A stretch of 64,000 nt of DNA from Mesolinea sp040772305 (lineage in GTDB: Bacteria > Chloroflexota > Anaerolineae > Anaerolineales > Anaerolineaceae), in assembly GCA_040772305.1 (NCBI GenBank), contig JAXGYK010000002.1, positions 1 to 64,000 of the forward strand, read 5' to 3'. Positions 9,203 through 18,581 of the stretch are shown in pieces. The position numbers and the translations under genes are program-made. The stretch's first letter is position 1. The number at the start of each line of letters is the position of its first letter. The notes beneath the pieces are model-generated. The model worked only from the letters and a program-made list of their open reading frames with translations. It did no database searches and was not told the origin of the DNA.

Positions 9203-10681
9203 ATGAATGCTGACATCTTTAACGATAACGAAGGATTGACCTTCGATGATCTTTTGATTGTGCCGGGCTATAGCGAGAAGCTCCCTTCCGAAGTGGATCT
9301 GCGCGCACAGCTGGCAGGCCCTATATTTCTTAATGTTCCCATTATGTCGGCTGCAATGGATACTGTAACCGGCTCACGTATGGCGATTGCCATGGCGCGT
9401 GAAGGGGGGATTGGATTTATTCATCGTAATTTATCGCCCGAAGAACAAGCCCGCGAGGTGGAAATAGTCAAACGCTCCGAGAGCGGAATGATTTCGGACC
9501 CCGTTGTTTTGGAGCCTTCTGCTACCCTGGCAGAGGCTGAAGCTATCATGGCGCGTTTCCATATATCGGGGCTTCCGATTGTTGAAGCAGGAACCGAAAC
9601 GTTGGTTGGCATTCTCACGAATCGTGACTTGCGGTTTATTGGTCCAGAGGACATGCATAAGCCGGTAACCGAGTTCATGACCTCTGAGGGTCTGGTTACC
9701 GCCCCGTTGGGTACCTCACTGGAAACTGCCAAGACTATTCTGCAAAAACATCGTATCGAAAAATTGCCTCTGGTGGATGATCATGGTCACCTCAAAGGGC
9801 TCATTACAGTCAAAGATATCCAAAAGAGTATCCTTTATCCCCAGGCAGCCAAGGATGATCGCGGCCGGCTTTTGGTCGGTGCTGCTGTAGGCGTAGGCGC
9901 AGATCTTGAGGAACGTGTGGAGCGCTTGATTGATAAAGGCGTTGATGTTTTGGATATCGATACTGCACACGGGCATTCTATTCGTGTACTTGATGCGGCA
10001 CGCCGGATCAAAGCCATTGCGCCGGATTTACCTCTTATTGTTGGAAATGTTGTAACCGAAGAAGGCACTTTGGCACTCATTGAAGCTGGCGCTGACGCGG
10101 TTAAAGTAGGGGTAGGAGCTGGTTCCATCTGTACAACCCGGGTCATCAGTGGGGCAGGCATGCCCCAAATGACGGCAATTTACCGTTGTGTTCGTGCTGC
10201 AAAACCAAAGGGTATTCCGGTAATCGCGGACGGAGGTATTAAATACAGCGGCGATATTGTTAAAGCTTTTGTTGCCGGAGCGGATACGGTGATGCTGGGC
10301 TCCCTGTTGGCTGGCCTTGAAGAAGGCCCAGGAGATAAGGTGCTGTATGAAGGCCGCCAGTACAAGACCTATCGGGGAATGGGCAGTGTTGGTGCAATGC
10401 AAGGTTATGCCCAGGATCGTTATGGCAGCGGTCAGGGAGAAGCCCGCAAACTTGTTCCAGAGGGCATTGAAGGCATGGTTCCTTATAAAGGGGATTTGCA
10501 TGATTATCTCTACCAGCTGGTTGGGGGCTTGCGTTCGGGGATGGGTTATGCCGGTGCGGCAAACCTGGAAGAACTAAGAACGCAGGTGCGCCTGATGCGC
10601 ATTACCGGGGCCAGTCTTATAGAAAGCCACCCACATGATGTGACCATGACCCGCGATGCGCCTAATTACATGCGCGGTTAA
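9203..10681 (+). CDS. guaB: IMP dehydrogenase
   Basis: This enzyme oxidises IMP to XMP with NAD+, the committed step of GMP synthesis, in the cytoplasm. The 492-residue sequence has the full layout: an N-terminal barrel strand region with GLTFDDLLIVP, a pair of CBS domains at roughly residues 95-210, the catalytic loop GSICTTR with Cys310, the phosphate-binding stretch IADGGIKYSGD, and the flap region around YKTYRGMGS. AAAGGAG sits before the ATG at 9203. It is a single-gene unit, divergent from the dipeptidase gene and followed by its own terminator. No anomaly was seen. Confidence 0.97.
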   Translation: MNADIFNDNEGLTFDDLLIVPGYSEKLPSEVDLRAQLAGPIFLNVPIMSAAMDTVTGSRMAIAMAREGGIGFIHRNLSPEEQAREVEIVKRSESGMISDPVVLEPSATLAEAEAIMARFHISGLPIVEAGTETLVGILTNRDLRFIGPEDMHKPVTEFMTSEGLVTAPLGTSLETAKTILQKHRIEKLPLVDDHGHLKGLITVKDIQKSILYPQAAKDDRGRLLVGAAVGVGADLEERVERLIDKGVDVLDIDTAHGHSIRVLDAARRIKAIAPDLPLIVGNVVTEEGTLALIEAGADAVKVGVGAGSICTTRVISGAGMPQMTAIYRCVRAAKPKGIPVIADGGIKYSGDIVKAFVAGADTVMLGSLLAGLEEGPGDKVLYEGRQYKTYRGMGSVGAMQGYAQDRYGSGQGEARKLVPEGIEGMVPYKGDLHDYLYQLVGGLRSGMGYAGAANLEELRTQVRLMRITGASLIESHPHDVTMTRDAPNYMRG

Positions 10682-10721
10682 TTACTCTGAAGTCAGCTTC
10701 GAAGCGGCTTCCTACAGCTAG

Positions 10722-10755
10722 ACAGAAGGCCTATATTCAAGCCTTCTGTTTGCTT
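10722..10755 (+). terminator. Intrinsic terminator after guaB
   Basis: ACAGAAGGC (10722-10730) pairs with GCCTTCTGT (10741-10749) around a 10-nt loop, followed by TTGCTT. The T-run is short, so strength is uncertain. A second small palindrome, TTACCC-GGAA-GGGTAA, lies at 10767-10782; nothing else is recognised up to 10918. Confidence 0.7.
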
Positions 10756-10918
10756 AAGTGGTTCAATTACCCGGAAGGGTAACTATATCTGCTCCCTGTT
10801 ACAAAAGAAACCAGTCGAAAAGCAAGTTTCAATACCGAATCCAATGTTTTTCTAATGCCCAAAGGGTATTGTGACCTCCCTGCTCAGTAAGGGAAAATCA
10901 ATAATATTGTTTCGTTGA

Positions 10919-11233
10919 TTAAACAATAAAATTAACCGACTTCAGTCTTTCCCGTGCCGTGGCCCGTTCCTCCTCTGAAAATAAGCATTGGTACTTGGGT
11001 TTAAGCACCAAGTACTCAACTGTAAGATCCAAGCGCTTGCAACGCCACAACTCAGCGAATCCATCCGAGGGGTTCTTAGTTGCAAGCAACTTTTTTGCTG
11101 TCAATAAACCACCGTTATTCCCAACCATTTGGAGAAAGCGAGTGGCATGATAGCCACATTCTAACTTCGCAGAGTTATAGATATTCAGCATGTCTTTATG
11201 GAATGCCAACTCTAAGTCAGATAATTGCGTCAT
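10919..11233 (-). CDS. Conserved small hypothetical protein
   Basis: This 104-residue protein has no signal peptide, membrane helix or known catalytic motif. Recognisable stretches are FHKDMLNIYNSAK, GYHATRFLQMV, a glycine turn at NNGG, LLATKNPSDGF and LDLTVEYLVL. I recall this pattern from a widespread uncharacterised family of about 110 residues (typically MLNIYxxAKxExGYxATRFLQMV), found alone or at the end of longer proteins. The ATG at 11233 is preferred to an in-frame ATG at 11257 because AAAGGA lies six bases before it while the upstream one has no site. It converges on guaB. No function is proposed. Confidence 0.6.
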   Translation of the reverse strand: MTQLSDLELAFHKDMLNIYNSAKLECGYHATRFLQMVGNNGGLLTAKKLLATKNPSDGFAELWRCKRLDLTVEYLVLKPKYQCLFSEEERATARERLKSVNFIV

Positions 11234-11724
11234 CCGATTCCTTTCTACTTGTACCATGATGAACGGACTTTTGGCTTAGTTGTTATGATTTAAGACTCTG
11301 CACTATTACAGAAAACGTATTTCCCGTAGATTATTTTACCTGGAGCAGCGTTCAAGCGCAGTAACGGTTACCCTCCTGTTGATTCTGGACAGCAGAGATC
11401 CCCTCCTTGAAACAAGGTCACGCTAGAGTGACAAGACAGGAGGTCAAAACTAAAGATTTTTGGTTTCACCCGCATGACCTGGCTTACGACAACCCGTTTT
11501 TCACAGTTCAAAAAACATTAGTTGCGGTCCAAGAAAACAGGTTAGAACCAGGAGCATCTGACCTGTTCAATTTTCACTCTTTTGTCTTAACTTCCTCATT
11601 GCATATCAGCTGTGCTGTTCAGGACAGCTGAGCGGCAGCCCCTCCCGAAATATGCAATTCCTCCTTGACATCTTTTCCTCATGTAATATAGTTAAGTTAC
11701 TTATCCATTTAGGAGGTTAACGAA
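11234..11724. other. Intergenic region before the marR operon
   Basis: This stretch of about 490 bp shows no convincing gene; the short open frames lack ribosome sites and family resemblance. It contains a small palindrome GTCAC-N6-GTGAC at 11417-11432 and two loosely similar segments around 11372-11405 and 11606-11645, each with GGACAGC followed by CCCCTCC. The marR promoter lies at its right end. Confidence 0.5.
11665..11692 (+). promoter_or_regulatory. Promoter of the marR-ABC exporter operon
   Basis: TTGACA (11665-11670), a 16-bp spacer and TATAGT (11687-11692) form a good sigma-70-type promoter. It precedes AGGAGG and the marR ATG by about 30 bp. Autoregulation by the MarR protein at overlapping sequence would be usual for the family, but no clear operator palindrome was found. 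Confidence 0.7.
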
Positions 11725-12192
11725 ATGCCTTCCCAAGCCCTCCTCAACGCAGCCATCAATGCCCTTTGGGAAACGCTCCCGCCTGCCTGGATGCGCATCC
11801 GTACCCAGATTCGCGATAACGCTACTCAAGGCCATGGCATCAGCCTTGTCCAGTTTCACATTCTCCGCCATAGCCGCCGCGGCATCAACACCACTGCAGC
11901 CCTGGCCGAGCACTTGCAAATCAGCCGGCCGGCAGTCAGCCAGGCGGTGGAGGGACTGGTACAAAAAGGCCTTTTGCAGCGCCTGCCTTCGAAACAGGAT
12001 CGCCGCAAGATTTATCTGCAGCCTTCCGCAGCCGGGAATACTCTGCTCGAAGAGGGCATCCAGCGCAGCCAGTTCTGGATGGCAGAAAAGCTCCAAACCC
12101 TCCAGGACAGCGACCTGCAAACCCTCCTCCAGGCTATGTCTACCTTGCAGGCACTTTTCGATATTCCTTCTCATGCTGGTCCCAAACCTTGA
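11725..12192 (+). CDS. MarR family transcriptional regulator
   Basis: A 155-residue winged-helix regulator. The DNA-binding part spans about residues 50-110: LAEHLQISRPAVSQAVEGL is the helix-turn-helix, followed by the wing region with LPSKQDRRKIYLQPS, the typical MarR DxR motif. The flanking helices form the dimer interface. A perfect AGGAGG lies nine bases before the ATG. It is first in an operon with two ABC exporter halves, its stop overlapping the next start (TTGA). MarR proteins in this position usually repress the exporter and respond to small toxic or phenolic ligands; the ligand cannot be read from sequence. Confidence 0.9.
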   Translation: MPSQALLNAAINALWETLPPAWMRIRTQIRDNATQGHGISLVQFHILRHSRRGINTTAALAEHLQISRPAVSQAVEGLVQKGLLQRLPSKQDRRKIYLQPSAAGNTLLEEGIQRSQFWMAEKLQTLQDSDLQTLLQAMSTLQALFDIPSHAGPKP

Positions 12193-13931
12193 ACCGTGTA
12201 ATTCGTAAGCTTCTGAACGCGGTAAAACCTTATCGCGGATATGCACTGGGCACACTTTTGCTCATTACTCTGCAGGTTTTTACTGACTTGTGGATTCCGC
12301 GACTGATCCAACGCATCATTGATGAGGGACTAAAGCAGAGAAATTTGCCCTTGCTTATCAACACTGCGCTATGGATGCTTGGCCTCTCTTTGCTTTCGGC
12401 GGTATTTGCTATTCTTAGCAGTTTGGGTTCGATACGGGTAAGTGAGGGTATTGCCCGTGACCTGCGCAATGAGGTTTTTTTGAAGGTGCAGCATTTTTCC
12501 TTTGGCAATCTGGACCGCTATTCAACCGGAGAGTTGATGGTGCATTTAAGTTCGGATGTTTCGGCCATGTCGCGCCTGGCGCATATGAGCCTGCGGATGG
12601 GAACAAAGGGTCCGCTGATGATGCTTGGAGCCATTGTGATGATATTTATCACTGCGCCTGGCCTGGCGGTTTATGTGCTTCCGTTGCTTCTGGTGGCCAT
12701 GGCAATTGTGCTCTTCTTTTCAAACCGTATGGAGCCTGCGTTCCGTGCTGTTCAGGAAAAGCTGGACAAGCTGAATACTGTTTTGCAGGAAAACATTGCC
12801 GGTGCTGAACTCATTAAGTCCTATGTACGTGCAGACTATGAAGAAGAGCGTTTCGAAGTGACGAATTTGGAATTTACTGCCAGCTCTATTCATGTCATGC
12901 AATTTATGACGCTGATGTCTCCTTTGCTTAATCTTTCCGTCAACCTGGCAATTATTTTGATTATCTGGTTTGGCGGATTACAAACGATCACCGGCAAACT
13001 GACAACCGGCCAGCTGGTAGCGTTTATCAACTATTTGCTCTCTATGCAGCTGCCATTGGTGTTTTTAGTCAATATGGTCAACAATTATGCTGCGGCTAAA
13101 GCTTCCGGAGATCGGGTGATCGATCTGCTGGAGACTCCCATAGAGGTGTTGGAAGCACCAAACCCCGTATCCTTGGGCGCAAGCCCACTGGGCACCCTGG
13201 TCTTTGAAGATGTTTCATTTCATTACAATGGAGCAGCAAGGTATAAGATCCTTGAAGACCTGAGTTTTAGCACAGAGCCAGGCCAGGTGGTGGCAATTTT
13301 GGGAGCTACCGGCGCTGGAAAGAGTACGCTTGTAAATTTAATCCCACGCTTTTACGACCCGCGTTCTGGTACCGTCAAAATCAATGGGCTTGACCTGCGC
13401 AAGGTTGAGGAAGATAGCCTCTTGCGAGGTATGGGCATTGTTCCTCAGGAATCGGTTCTATTTAGCGGCACTATCCGTGAGAACCTTTGTTACGGACGGC
13501 CAGATGCCAGCGAAGAAGAAGTAATTGCCGCAGCTCAGGCTGCTCAGATTCATGCGTTCATTACCAGCCTTCCCGATGGCTACAATACCGTGGTAAAGGA
13601 ACGCGGCAGCAATTTTTCCGGCGGTCAAAAACAGCGCATGGCAATTGCCAGGGCACTGCTGGTACAGCCAGACTATCTTATCCTGGATGACAGCACCAGT
13701 GCAGTGGATGTGGAAACAGAAGCCAATATTCAGGAAGCTATCCGCAAAATCATGCACGGCAAAACAGTCTTTATGGTTGCCCAGCGGATCAGTACGGTTC
13801 TGAATGCAGACAAAATATTAGTCTTAGATCACGGACGAATTGCGGCCGAGGGAACCCATAAAGAATTACTCCTTAGCAGTCCAATTTACCGTGAAATCTA
13901 CGAATCACAGCTGGGTGGGGGAATTGCGTAA
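12189..13931 (+). CDS. ABC exporter half-transporter with degenerate ATPase site
   Basis: A 580-residue fused transmembrane-ATPase protein of the MdlB/MsbA type. Six membrane helices cover roughly residues 1-320, followed by the ATPase with Walker A GATGAGKST, signature FSGGQ and Walker B LILDDSTSAVD. The catalytic glutamate after Walker B is aspartate here, as in the degenerate subunit of heterodimeric exporters such as TM287/288 and BmrCD. The next gene encodes the partner with a canonical glutamate, so the pair is most likely one heterodimer. The start is TTG at 12189, overlapping the marR stop and suggesting coupled translation. Drug or lipid export is inferred; the substrate is unknown. 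Confidence 0.9.
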   Translation: MNRVIRKLLNAVKPYRGYALGTLLLITLQVFTDLWIPRLIQRIIDEGLKQRNLPLLINTALWMLGLSLLSAVFAILSSLGSIRVSEGIARDLRNEVFLKVQHFSFGNLDRYSTGELMVHLSSDVSAMSRLAHMSLRMGTKGPLMMLGAIVMIFITAPGLAVYVLPLLLVAMAIVLFFSNRMEPAFRAVQEKLDKLNTVLQENIAGAELIKSYVRADYEEERFEVTNLEFTASSIHVMQFMTLMSPLLNLSVNLAIILIIWFGGLQTITGKLTTGQLVAFINYLLSMQLPLVFLVNMVNNYAAAKASGDRVIDLLETPIEVLEAPNPVSLGASPLGTLVFEDVSFHYNGAARYKILEDLSFSTEPGQVVAILGATGAGKSTLVNLIPRFYDPRSGTVKINGLDLRKVEEDSLLRGMGIVPQESVLFSGTIRENLCYGRPDASEEEVIAAAQAAQIHAFITSLPDGYNTVVKERGSNFSGGQKQRMAIARALLVQPDYLILDDSTSAVDVETEANIQEAIRKIMHGKTVFMVAQRISTVLNADKILVLDHGRIAAEGTHKELLLSSPIYREIYESQLGGGIA

Positions 13932-15754
13932 TGAGTTTTACCCAGCGCACTGTAGATGCCAGGTCTGTTTTGGGCCGTGGAGGCGGAGGACGCCATCGAA
14001 ACGTAGAACGTGCTCGCAACGCTCGTCTGGCACTTCAACGCTTGTCGGCTTATCTTAAACCCTATCAGCTGGACCTTCTTTTGGTGTTTTTTCTGGTCCT
14101 GGTTTACACCTTACTAAGCCTCATTAGTCCCTTTTTACTGGGCCGCGCTATCGACAGCATAGCCAGCCAGCGAGATCTATCGAGCTTACTGCGGATCGTA
14201 ATCCTGATGTTCTTGAGCGATACCGGTTATCGCCTCTTCCAGATTTTGGCTAACCGTTTAATGGCTCGAGTATCTCAGCTTGCGTTAAAAGATTTGCGCA
14301 GCGACCTTTTTAGACATTTACAAACTTTGTCGATGCACTATTTCGATACCCATCCTACTGGCCAGCTGATGAGTCGTCTCACCAGCGATATCGATGCTAT
14401 CAATAATGCGATATCTCAGAATGTAGTTTCGCTCTTCGCCTCCAGTTTGCAGTTGCTAGGTATTGTCATCATGATGTTTAGCCTTAATGTCTGGCTGGCT
14501 CTTACGACCCTGGTGGTAGTGCCTATCATGCTGGCTTTTACCCGTTTTGTCGCCCGATATACGGTAAAGGGATACCGGGCTTTGCAAAAGAACCTTGGCT
14601 TACTCAATGCCATCAGCGAGGAAACCTTTAGCGGACAGAAGGTAATCAAGGCTTTTCGCCGCAACAGTAACGTAATCCAAAATTTCCAAAGCCAAAATGA
14701 AGCGACCTATCAATCGGCTGTATATGCCAACTCCTATGCCTTGCTCTTGCTGCCCGTTACCATGGTTTTGGGTAACTTTTTTATTGTGGTGCTGGCAGGT
14801 GTGGGCGGCTACCTGGCTTTTAATGGCCTGGTGAGCGTAGGAATGATTGCCACCTTTATCAACTATGGAAACAACTTTACCGGTCCTTTGCGCATGGTAG
14901 CTAACCTCTACAACAGCGTACAGGCTGCGCTGGCTGGGGCTGAACGTGTGCTCGAGGTCATTGATACGGCTCCAGAAAAACCTGATATCCCTAATCCTCT
15001 GCCCTTTGATCAGGTAAAAGGTGATGTGAGCTTTAACAATATTCGCTTTGGGTATGATGCCGCCAATCCGGTAATTCACGATTTCAACCTGGAGGTTAAG
15101 GCTGGTCAGACTATCGCGCTGGTAGGGCCAACTGGTGCCGGAAAGACCACGATAACCAATTTGCTGACACGTTTCTATGATGTACAGCAAGGTTCCATAT
15201 CGATTGATGGGAAAGACATTTATCAGCTGCGCCGGGCAGACTTGCGCCGTCATTTGGGCCTGGTACTCCAGGACACCTTCCTGTTTGCGGAAACTGTGAT
15301 GGCTAACATACGCTTTGGACGTTTGGATGCCACGGACGAGGAATGCATCCTTGCCGCACAACGCTCCGAGGCAGACCACTTCATCCGCCGCCTGCCAAAA
15401 GGTTACGACACCGTTCTGCTTGAACGCGCCAGCAATATCAGTTTGGGTCAGCGTCAGCTGCTTTCGATAACCCGTGCCATCCTGGCCGATCCCGCGATTC
15501 TGATTTTGGATGAGGCAACCAGCAGCGTGGATACCCGTACCGAAGCACGCATTCAACGTGCTTTACTGGACCTTATGCATGGCCGCACCAGCTTTGTTAT
15601 TGCCCACAGGCTTTCCACCATTCGAGAGGCTGATCTGGTTGTAGTTATCGATCAAGGCCGCATTGTTGAAACTGGAACTCACGAGCAACTCCTGGAAGCG
15701 CGTGGTTTTTACTATAATTTGTATATCAGTCAGTTTAAGGGTCATCAGATCTGA
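13931..15754 (+). CDS. ABC exporter half-transporter, partner subunit
   Basis: A 607-residue ABC exporter half that should pair with the upstream one. It has an N-terminal extension of about 40 residues containing a glycine/arginine-rich segment (GRGGGGRHRN), then six membrane helices and an ATPase with Walker A GPTGAGKTT and Walker B LILDEATSSVD. Here the catalytic glutamate is present, while the signature is altered (ISLGQRQ instead of LSGGQ). That is the expected complement to the upstream subunit, whose signature is normal but whose glutamate is lost. The ATG overlaps the upstream stop by one base (TAATG). The operon probably continues into the thioesterase 24 bp downstream. Confidence 0.92.
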   Translation: MSFTQRTVDARSVLGRGGGGRHRNVERARNARLALQRLSAYLKPYQLDLLLVFFLVLVYTLLSLISPFLLGRAIDSIASQRDLSSLLRIVILMFLSDTGYRLFQILANRLMARVSQLALKDLRSDLFRHLQTLSMHYFDTHPTGQLMSRLTSDIDAINNAISQNVVSLFASSLQLLGIVIMMFSLNVWLALTTLVVVPIMLAFTRFVARYTVKGYRALQKNLGLLNAISEETFSGQKVIKAFRRNSNVIQNFQSQNEATYQSAVYANSYALLLLPVTMVLGNFFIVVLAGVGGYLAFNGLVSVGMIATFINYGNNFTGPLRMVANLYNSVQAALAGAERVLEVIDTAPEKPDIPNPLPFDQVKGDVSFNNIRFGYDAANPVIHDFNLEVKAGQTIALVGPTGAGKTTITNLLTRFYDVQQGSISIDGKDIYQLRRADLRRHLGLVLQDTFLFAETVMANIRFGRLDATDEECILAAQRSEADHFIRRLPKGYDTVLLERASNISLGQRQLLSITRAILADPAILILDEATSSVDTRTEARIQRALLDLMHGRTSFVIAHRLSTIREADLVVVIDQGRIVETGTHEQLLEARGFYYNLYISQFKGHQI

Positions 15755-15778
15755 GTTTTAATCTCAGGAGGTAAAGCA

Positions 15779-16585
15779 ATGTCTGTAGAAAAAAGGAAAA
15801 TATACCAAATTGAGATACCTGTACTTTTCGTTGATTGTGACCAGGGCGGCCAGTGGAAGCCTGCTTCGGCTTTTCACTTTTTAAGTGAAGCAGCCGGTGG
15901 CCACGCTGACGAATTGGGCTGGGGATATTACGACTTGCTGGAGAAAAAGCTGTTTTGGGTTCTTTCCAGATTTAAAGTACGCTTTCATCGCTACCCACAA
16001 TATGGCGAAACAATCCAATTAAGTACCTGGCCCCAGGGCGTCACGCAAAAAGTGTTTTTCGTACGCGACTATGAAGCCAGGGATCGTTCCGGTGCACTGC
16101 TTCTCTCTGCCAGTTCCTTGTGGCTGCTTATTGATTCTGAATCGCGCAGGATGGCCCCTCTGAATCGCTTGGATTCTGATGATCTCAAAATTGCTATCCC
16201 GCCAGAGCGCAAAGTTGATCTGGAAAAGCTGAATCTTTCCGCTACTGGGTCTCAAATGAGTACGCACCAGGTGAGCTATTCTGATATTGACATGCTTGGC
16301 CATGCCAATAATAGTCGTTATATCGAATGGATTTGTGATTCCTTTGGCCCGGAGTGCTTCCAGGATCAGGAAGTAGAGACGCTCCAAATCAATTTTGAAC
16401 GCGAGCTGCGCATTGGTCAGCGCATCGCCATTCACCATGCAAAGCCTGACCAGAGCAACTCAACCTATATCGAGGGCTTTGAAATAAGCCGGAATACGCG
16501 TGCCTTTGAAGCTGAACTTAGCTGGCGCCCACGAGGGGGAGGGGATAAAAAAACCGTCGAAGAAGGCACTGAAACAGGAAACTAG
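15779..16585 (+). CDS. Acyl-ACP thioesterase
   Basis: A 268-residue double hot-dog protein of the bacterial acyl-ACP thioesterase family (FatA/FatB relatives), which releases free fatty acids from acyl carrier protein in the cytoplasm. The N-terminal hot-dog starts with FVDCDQGGQWKPASAFHFLSE and includes LFWVLSRFKVRF. The second hot-dog carries SDIDMLGHANNSRYIEW, matching the family motif with catalytic Asp/Asn/His. AGGAGG lies before the ATG at 15779. It follows the ABC exporter by 24 bp and may be cotranscribed. A weak hairpin (16607-16614 with 16636-16643) follows the gene. Chain-length preference cannot be inferred. Confidence 0.85.
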   Translation: MSVEKRKIYQIEIPVLFVDCDQGGQWKPASAFHFLSEAAGGHADELGWGYYDLLEKKLFWVLSRFKVRFHRYPQYGETIQLSTWPQGVTQKVFFVRDYEARDRSGALLLSASSLWLLIDSESRRMAPLNRLDSDDLKIAIPPERKVDLEKLNLSATGSQMSTHQVSYSDIDMLGHANNSRYIEWICDSFGPECFQDQEVETLQINFERELRIGQRIAIHHAKPDQSNSTYIEGFEISRNTRAFEAELSWRPRGGGDKKTVEEGTETGN

Positions 16586-16689
16586 TTATTGAGAACTAAA
16601 TAGTCCAACTTTCAGTTGCAGCAAAAATACCTGGGTGAAAGTTAGGGGATTTTATAGCGAAAGAAGAGCAGGCTTTCTCTGTTTGATTC

Positions 16690-17253
16690 TCAGGATTCCT
16701 GTATTTGTTTTAAAAGTTCAGCCTCTACGGTTTCAAGCCAGGCAATGGTAGACCGATCGCGGCTGTCTTTAAAGTGAAAGAGACTCCACTCTGCAAAATT
16801 GTCCTGAGGATTGAGCTGCGCTTCTTCTTCTGAGAGGCGCTGATTCCAGCCAAGGCAAACTTCTTTTTGCTTTTGGACGAGTTCCAGGGCTAAGTCAAGG
16901 CTTTGCCAGCTGGCGCATATCAGCTTGGCAACAAAAAGCTGTTGCATTCTGCGTGCGCGATTAACGGGTGTTCGCAGCCAGTTATCCAAACTGTCACTAC
17001 CCTGTGTTGTGAGCATAAATATTTTGCGTGAAGGCGTAAAATCATGCCTTATTTCCTTCACCTGTATCAAGCCTTCCCGCTCCAGCAGGTCGAGCTTGGA
17101 ATAGAATAGGGCCTGTTTGAGGTTCCATATTTTGGAAATGCCTGGCAGCTTGCCTAGTTCCTGATGCAGTTCATAGCCATGCATCTCCTTGCGCTTGAGC
17201 ATTGCCAGTAATACATGCTCCATTAATAAAGCGGCTTTGCGTCTTGGGGACAT
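16690..17253 (-). CDS. PadR family transcriptional regulator
   Basis: A 187-residue regulator with an N-terminal PadR winged helix (residues about 10-90). Landmarks are LLAMLKRKEMHGYELHQEL, the wing segment LLEREGLIQVKEI and the YELT-like FMLTTQGSDSLDNWL. The C-terminal half is helical and probably dimerises, as in the long PadR-s1 class. The ATG at 17253 is chosen over one 54 bp upstream because CCAGGAG lies seven bases before it. It is divergent from the metal/corrinoid ABC importer, with under 100 bp between, so control of that importer or of its own gene is plausible. The ligand is unknown. Confidence 0.87.
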   Translation of the reverse strand: MSPRRKAALLMEHVLLAMLKRKEMHGYELHQELGKLPGISKIWNLKQALFYSKLDLLEREGLIQVKEIRHDFTPSRKIFMLTTQGSDSLDNWLRTPVNRARRMQQLFVAKLICASWQSLDLALELVQKQKEVCLGWNQRLSEEEAQLNPQDNFAEWSLFHFKDSRDRSTIAWLETVEAELLKQIQES

Positions 17254-17351
17254 ATTATTCTCCTGGCTTGATTTTAGCATAGCGCGCGTATGCCGGATGA
17301 TATTCACTTGTGCTAAAATTGCTCAAACTTTGAGGAAGGAGTCTCCTTTTT

Positions 17352-18563
17352 ATGCGCAAAATCCGAATTCTGGCAATATTGTTAATCATCCTTGGTATTA
17401 CAGCCTGCCAGGCTGCTACACCCATTCCCGCACAGGATGCAAATGCTCCAGCAGAGCAAGCCCAGGCCTACCCTGCCGAATCGCAGCCTCAGGAGCCGGT
17501 TGCTCAAGCCGAAACGGCCTACCCGGCAAAAGATACAGCCTCTGAATCAGCTGCTTCCCCTGCCGTGATCGAAATAAAGGATGCGCTTGATCGTACAGTT
17601 GTCTTTGAACAAACACCTCAGCGCTGTGTTTTGGTTGGCAGGGGCGTATTTATGGTTGCCGATGCCGTCTATACCTTTCCCGAGGCATCTAAAAACCTGA
17701 TCGCCATCGCTGCGATGACTCAAAATGCAGCTGATTTCATCTCCATGATAGACCCTGAATTTGATGCGAAAGAAAGCATTGATCGCAGTGCCAGTGCCGA
17801 GCAGATTGCAGCACTCCAGCCGGATTGCGTGATCCTTAAAACGAGCAATGCCGCCAAGATGGGTACATCTTTGGAAGCTTTGGAGATCCCGCTGGTCTAT
17901 GTCGATTTTGAAACCCCCGAACAGTTTAGCCGCGATCTCAAAACACTGGGTATTCTCTTTGGTAATCCCGCTCGTGCCGAGGAGCTCATCAGCTATTACA
18001 TAGATAATATGAAAGCTGTTACGGAAAAGGTGGACACCCTCCCAACAGACCAGCGCCCGGATGTGTTGTTGGTTTACTACGATGTCAAGGATGGTGCCGT
18101 TGCCTTCAATGTCCCGCCTAAGTCATGGATGCAGACCCTGCTCATTCAGATGGCTGGCGGCCGGCCTGTCTGGGAAGATATTCCGCTTGAAGACAGTTGG
18201 ACCAAGGTCTCTATGGAGCAGATAGCTGCCTGGAACCCGGATACTATCCTGGTTACTGCTTATGCTGTAGATGTCTCCGAGGCCATGGACGCCCTTTTGG
18301 CCGACCCGCAGTGGCAAGCCTTGGAAGCGGTAAAGAATGGCAAAATCTATGGTTTTGCTTCCGATGTATACACTTATGACCAGCCGGATACCCGCTGGGC
18401 CCTGGGTCTTAAATGGGCTGCTGCAACTTTGCACCCTGAGCTATTCCCAGATTTTAACCTGCAGGAATCGGCCGCCGAATTTTATAAAACCGTCTACAAT
18501 ATGGATGATGCCTCTTTCCAGAAGAACATTCTTCCTATCCTATACGACGGCACGGCCGAATAA
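17352..18563 (+). CDS. Iron/cobalamin-type ABC importer binding lipoprotein
   Basis: A 403-residue extracellular binding protein of the BtuF/FepB/FhuD class. The signal ends in a lipobox (ITAC), with Cys after about 20 residues giving a lipid anchor. A low-complexity linker rich in Ala, Pro, Gln and Glu spans about residues 22-75, including a repeated AYPA motif. The mature domain starts at VIEIKDALDRTVVFEQTPQRCV, the usual class III start, and has the long connecting helix. GGAAGGA precedes the ATG. It heads an operon with a FecCD permease and an ATPase. Siderophore, haem or corrinoid could be the ligand; a divergent PadR gene flanks it. Confidence 0.88.
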   Translation: MRKIRILAILLIILGITACQAATPIPAQDANAPAEQAQAYPAESQPQEPVAQAETAYPAKDTASESAASPAVIEIKDALDRTVVFEQTPQRCVLVGRGVFMVADAVYTFPEASKNLIAIAAMTQNAADFISMIDPEFDAKESIDRSASAEQIAALQPDCVILKTSNAAKMGTSLEALEIPLVYVDFETPEQFSRDLKTLGILFGNPARAEELISYYIDNMKAVTEKVDTLPTDQRPDVLLVYYDVKDGAVAFNVPPKSWMQTLLIQMAGGRPVWEDIPLEDSWTKVSMEQIAAWNPDTILVTAYAVDVSEAMDALLADPQWQALEAVKNGKIYGFASDVYTYDQPDTRWALGLKWAAATLHPELFPDFNLQESAAEFYKTVYNMDDASFQKNILPILYDGTAE

Positions 18564-18581
18564 TCCGAAAGGAGCCGTGGC

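Noticed and set aside
11407..11631. Open frame of 74 codons upstream of marR
   Set aside because: No ribosome site, odd composition and no family signal; treated as intergenic.
14600..15556. Open frame of 318 codons opposite the second ABC exporter gene
   Set aside because: Antisense to the conserved transporter domain, no ribosome site or recognisable domain.
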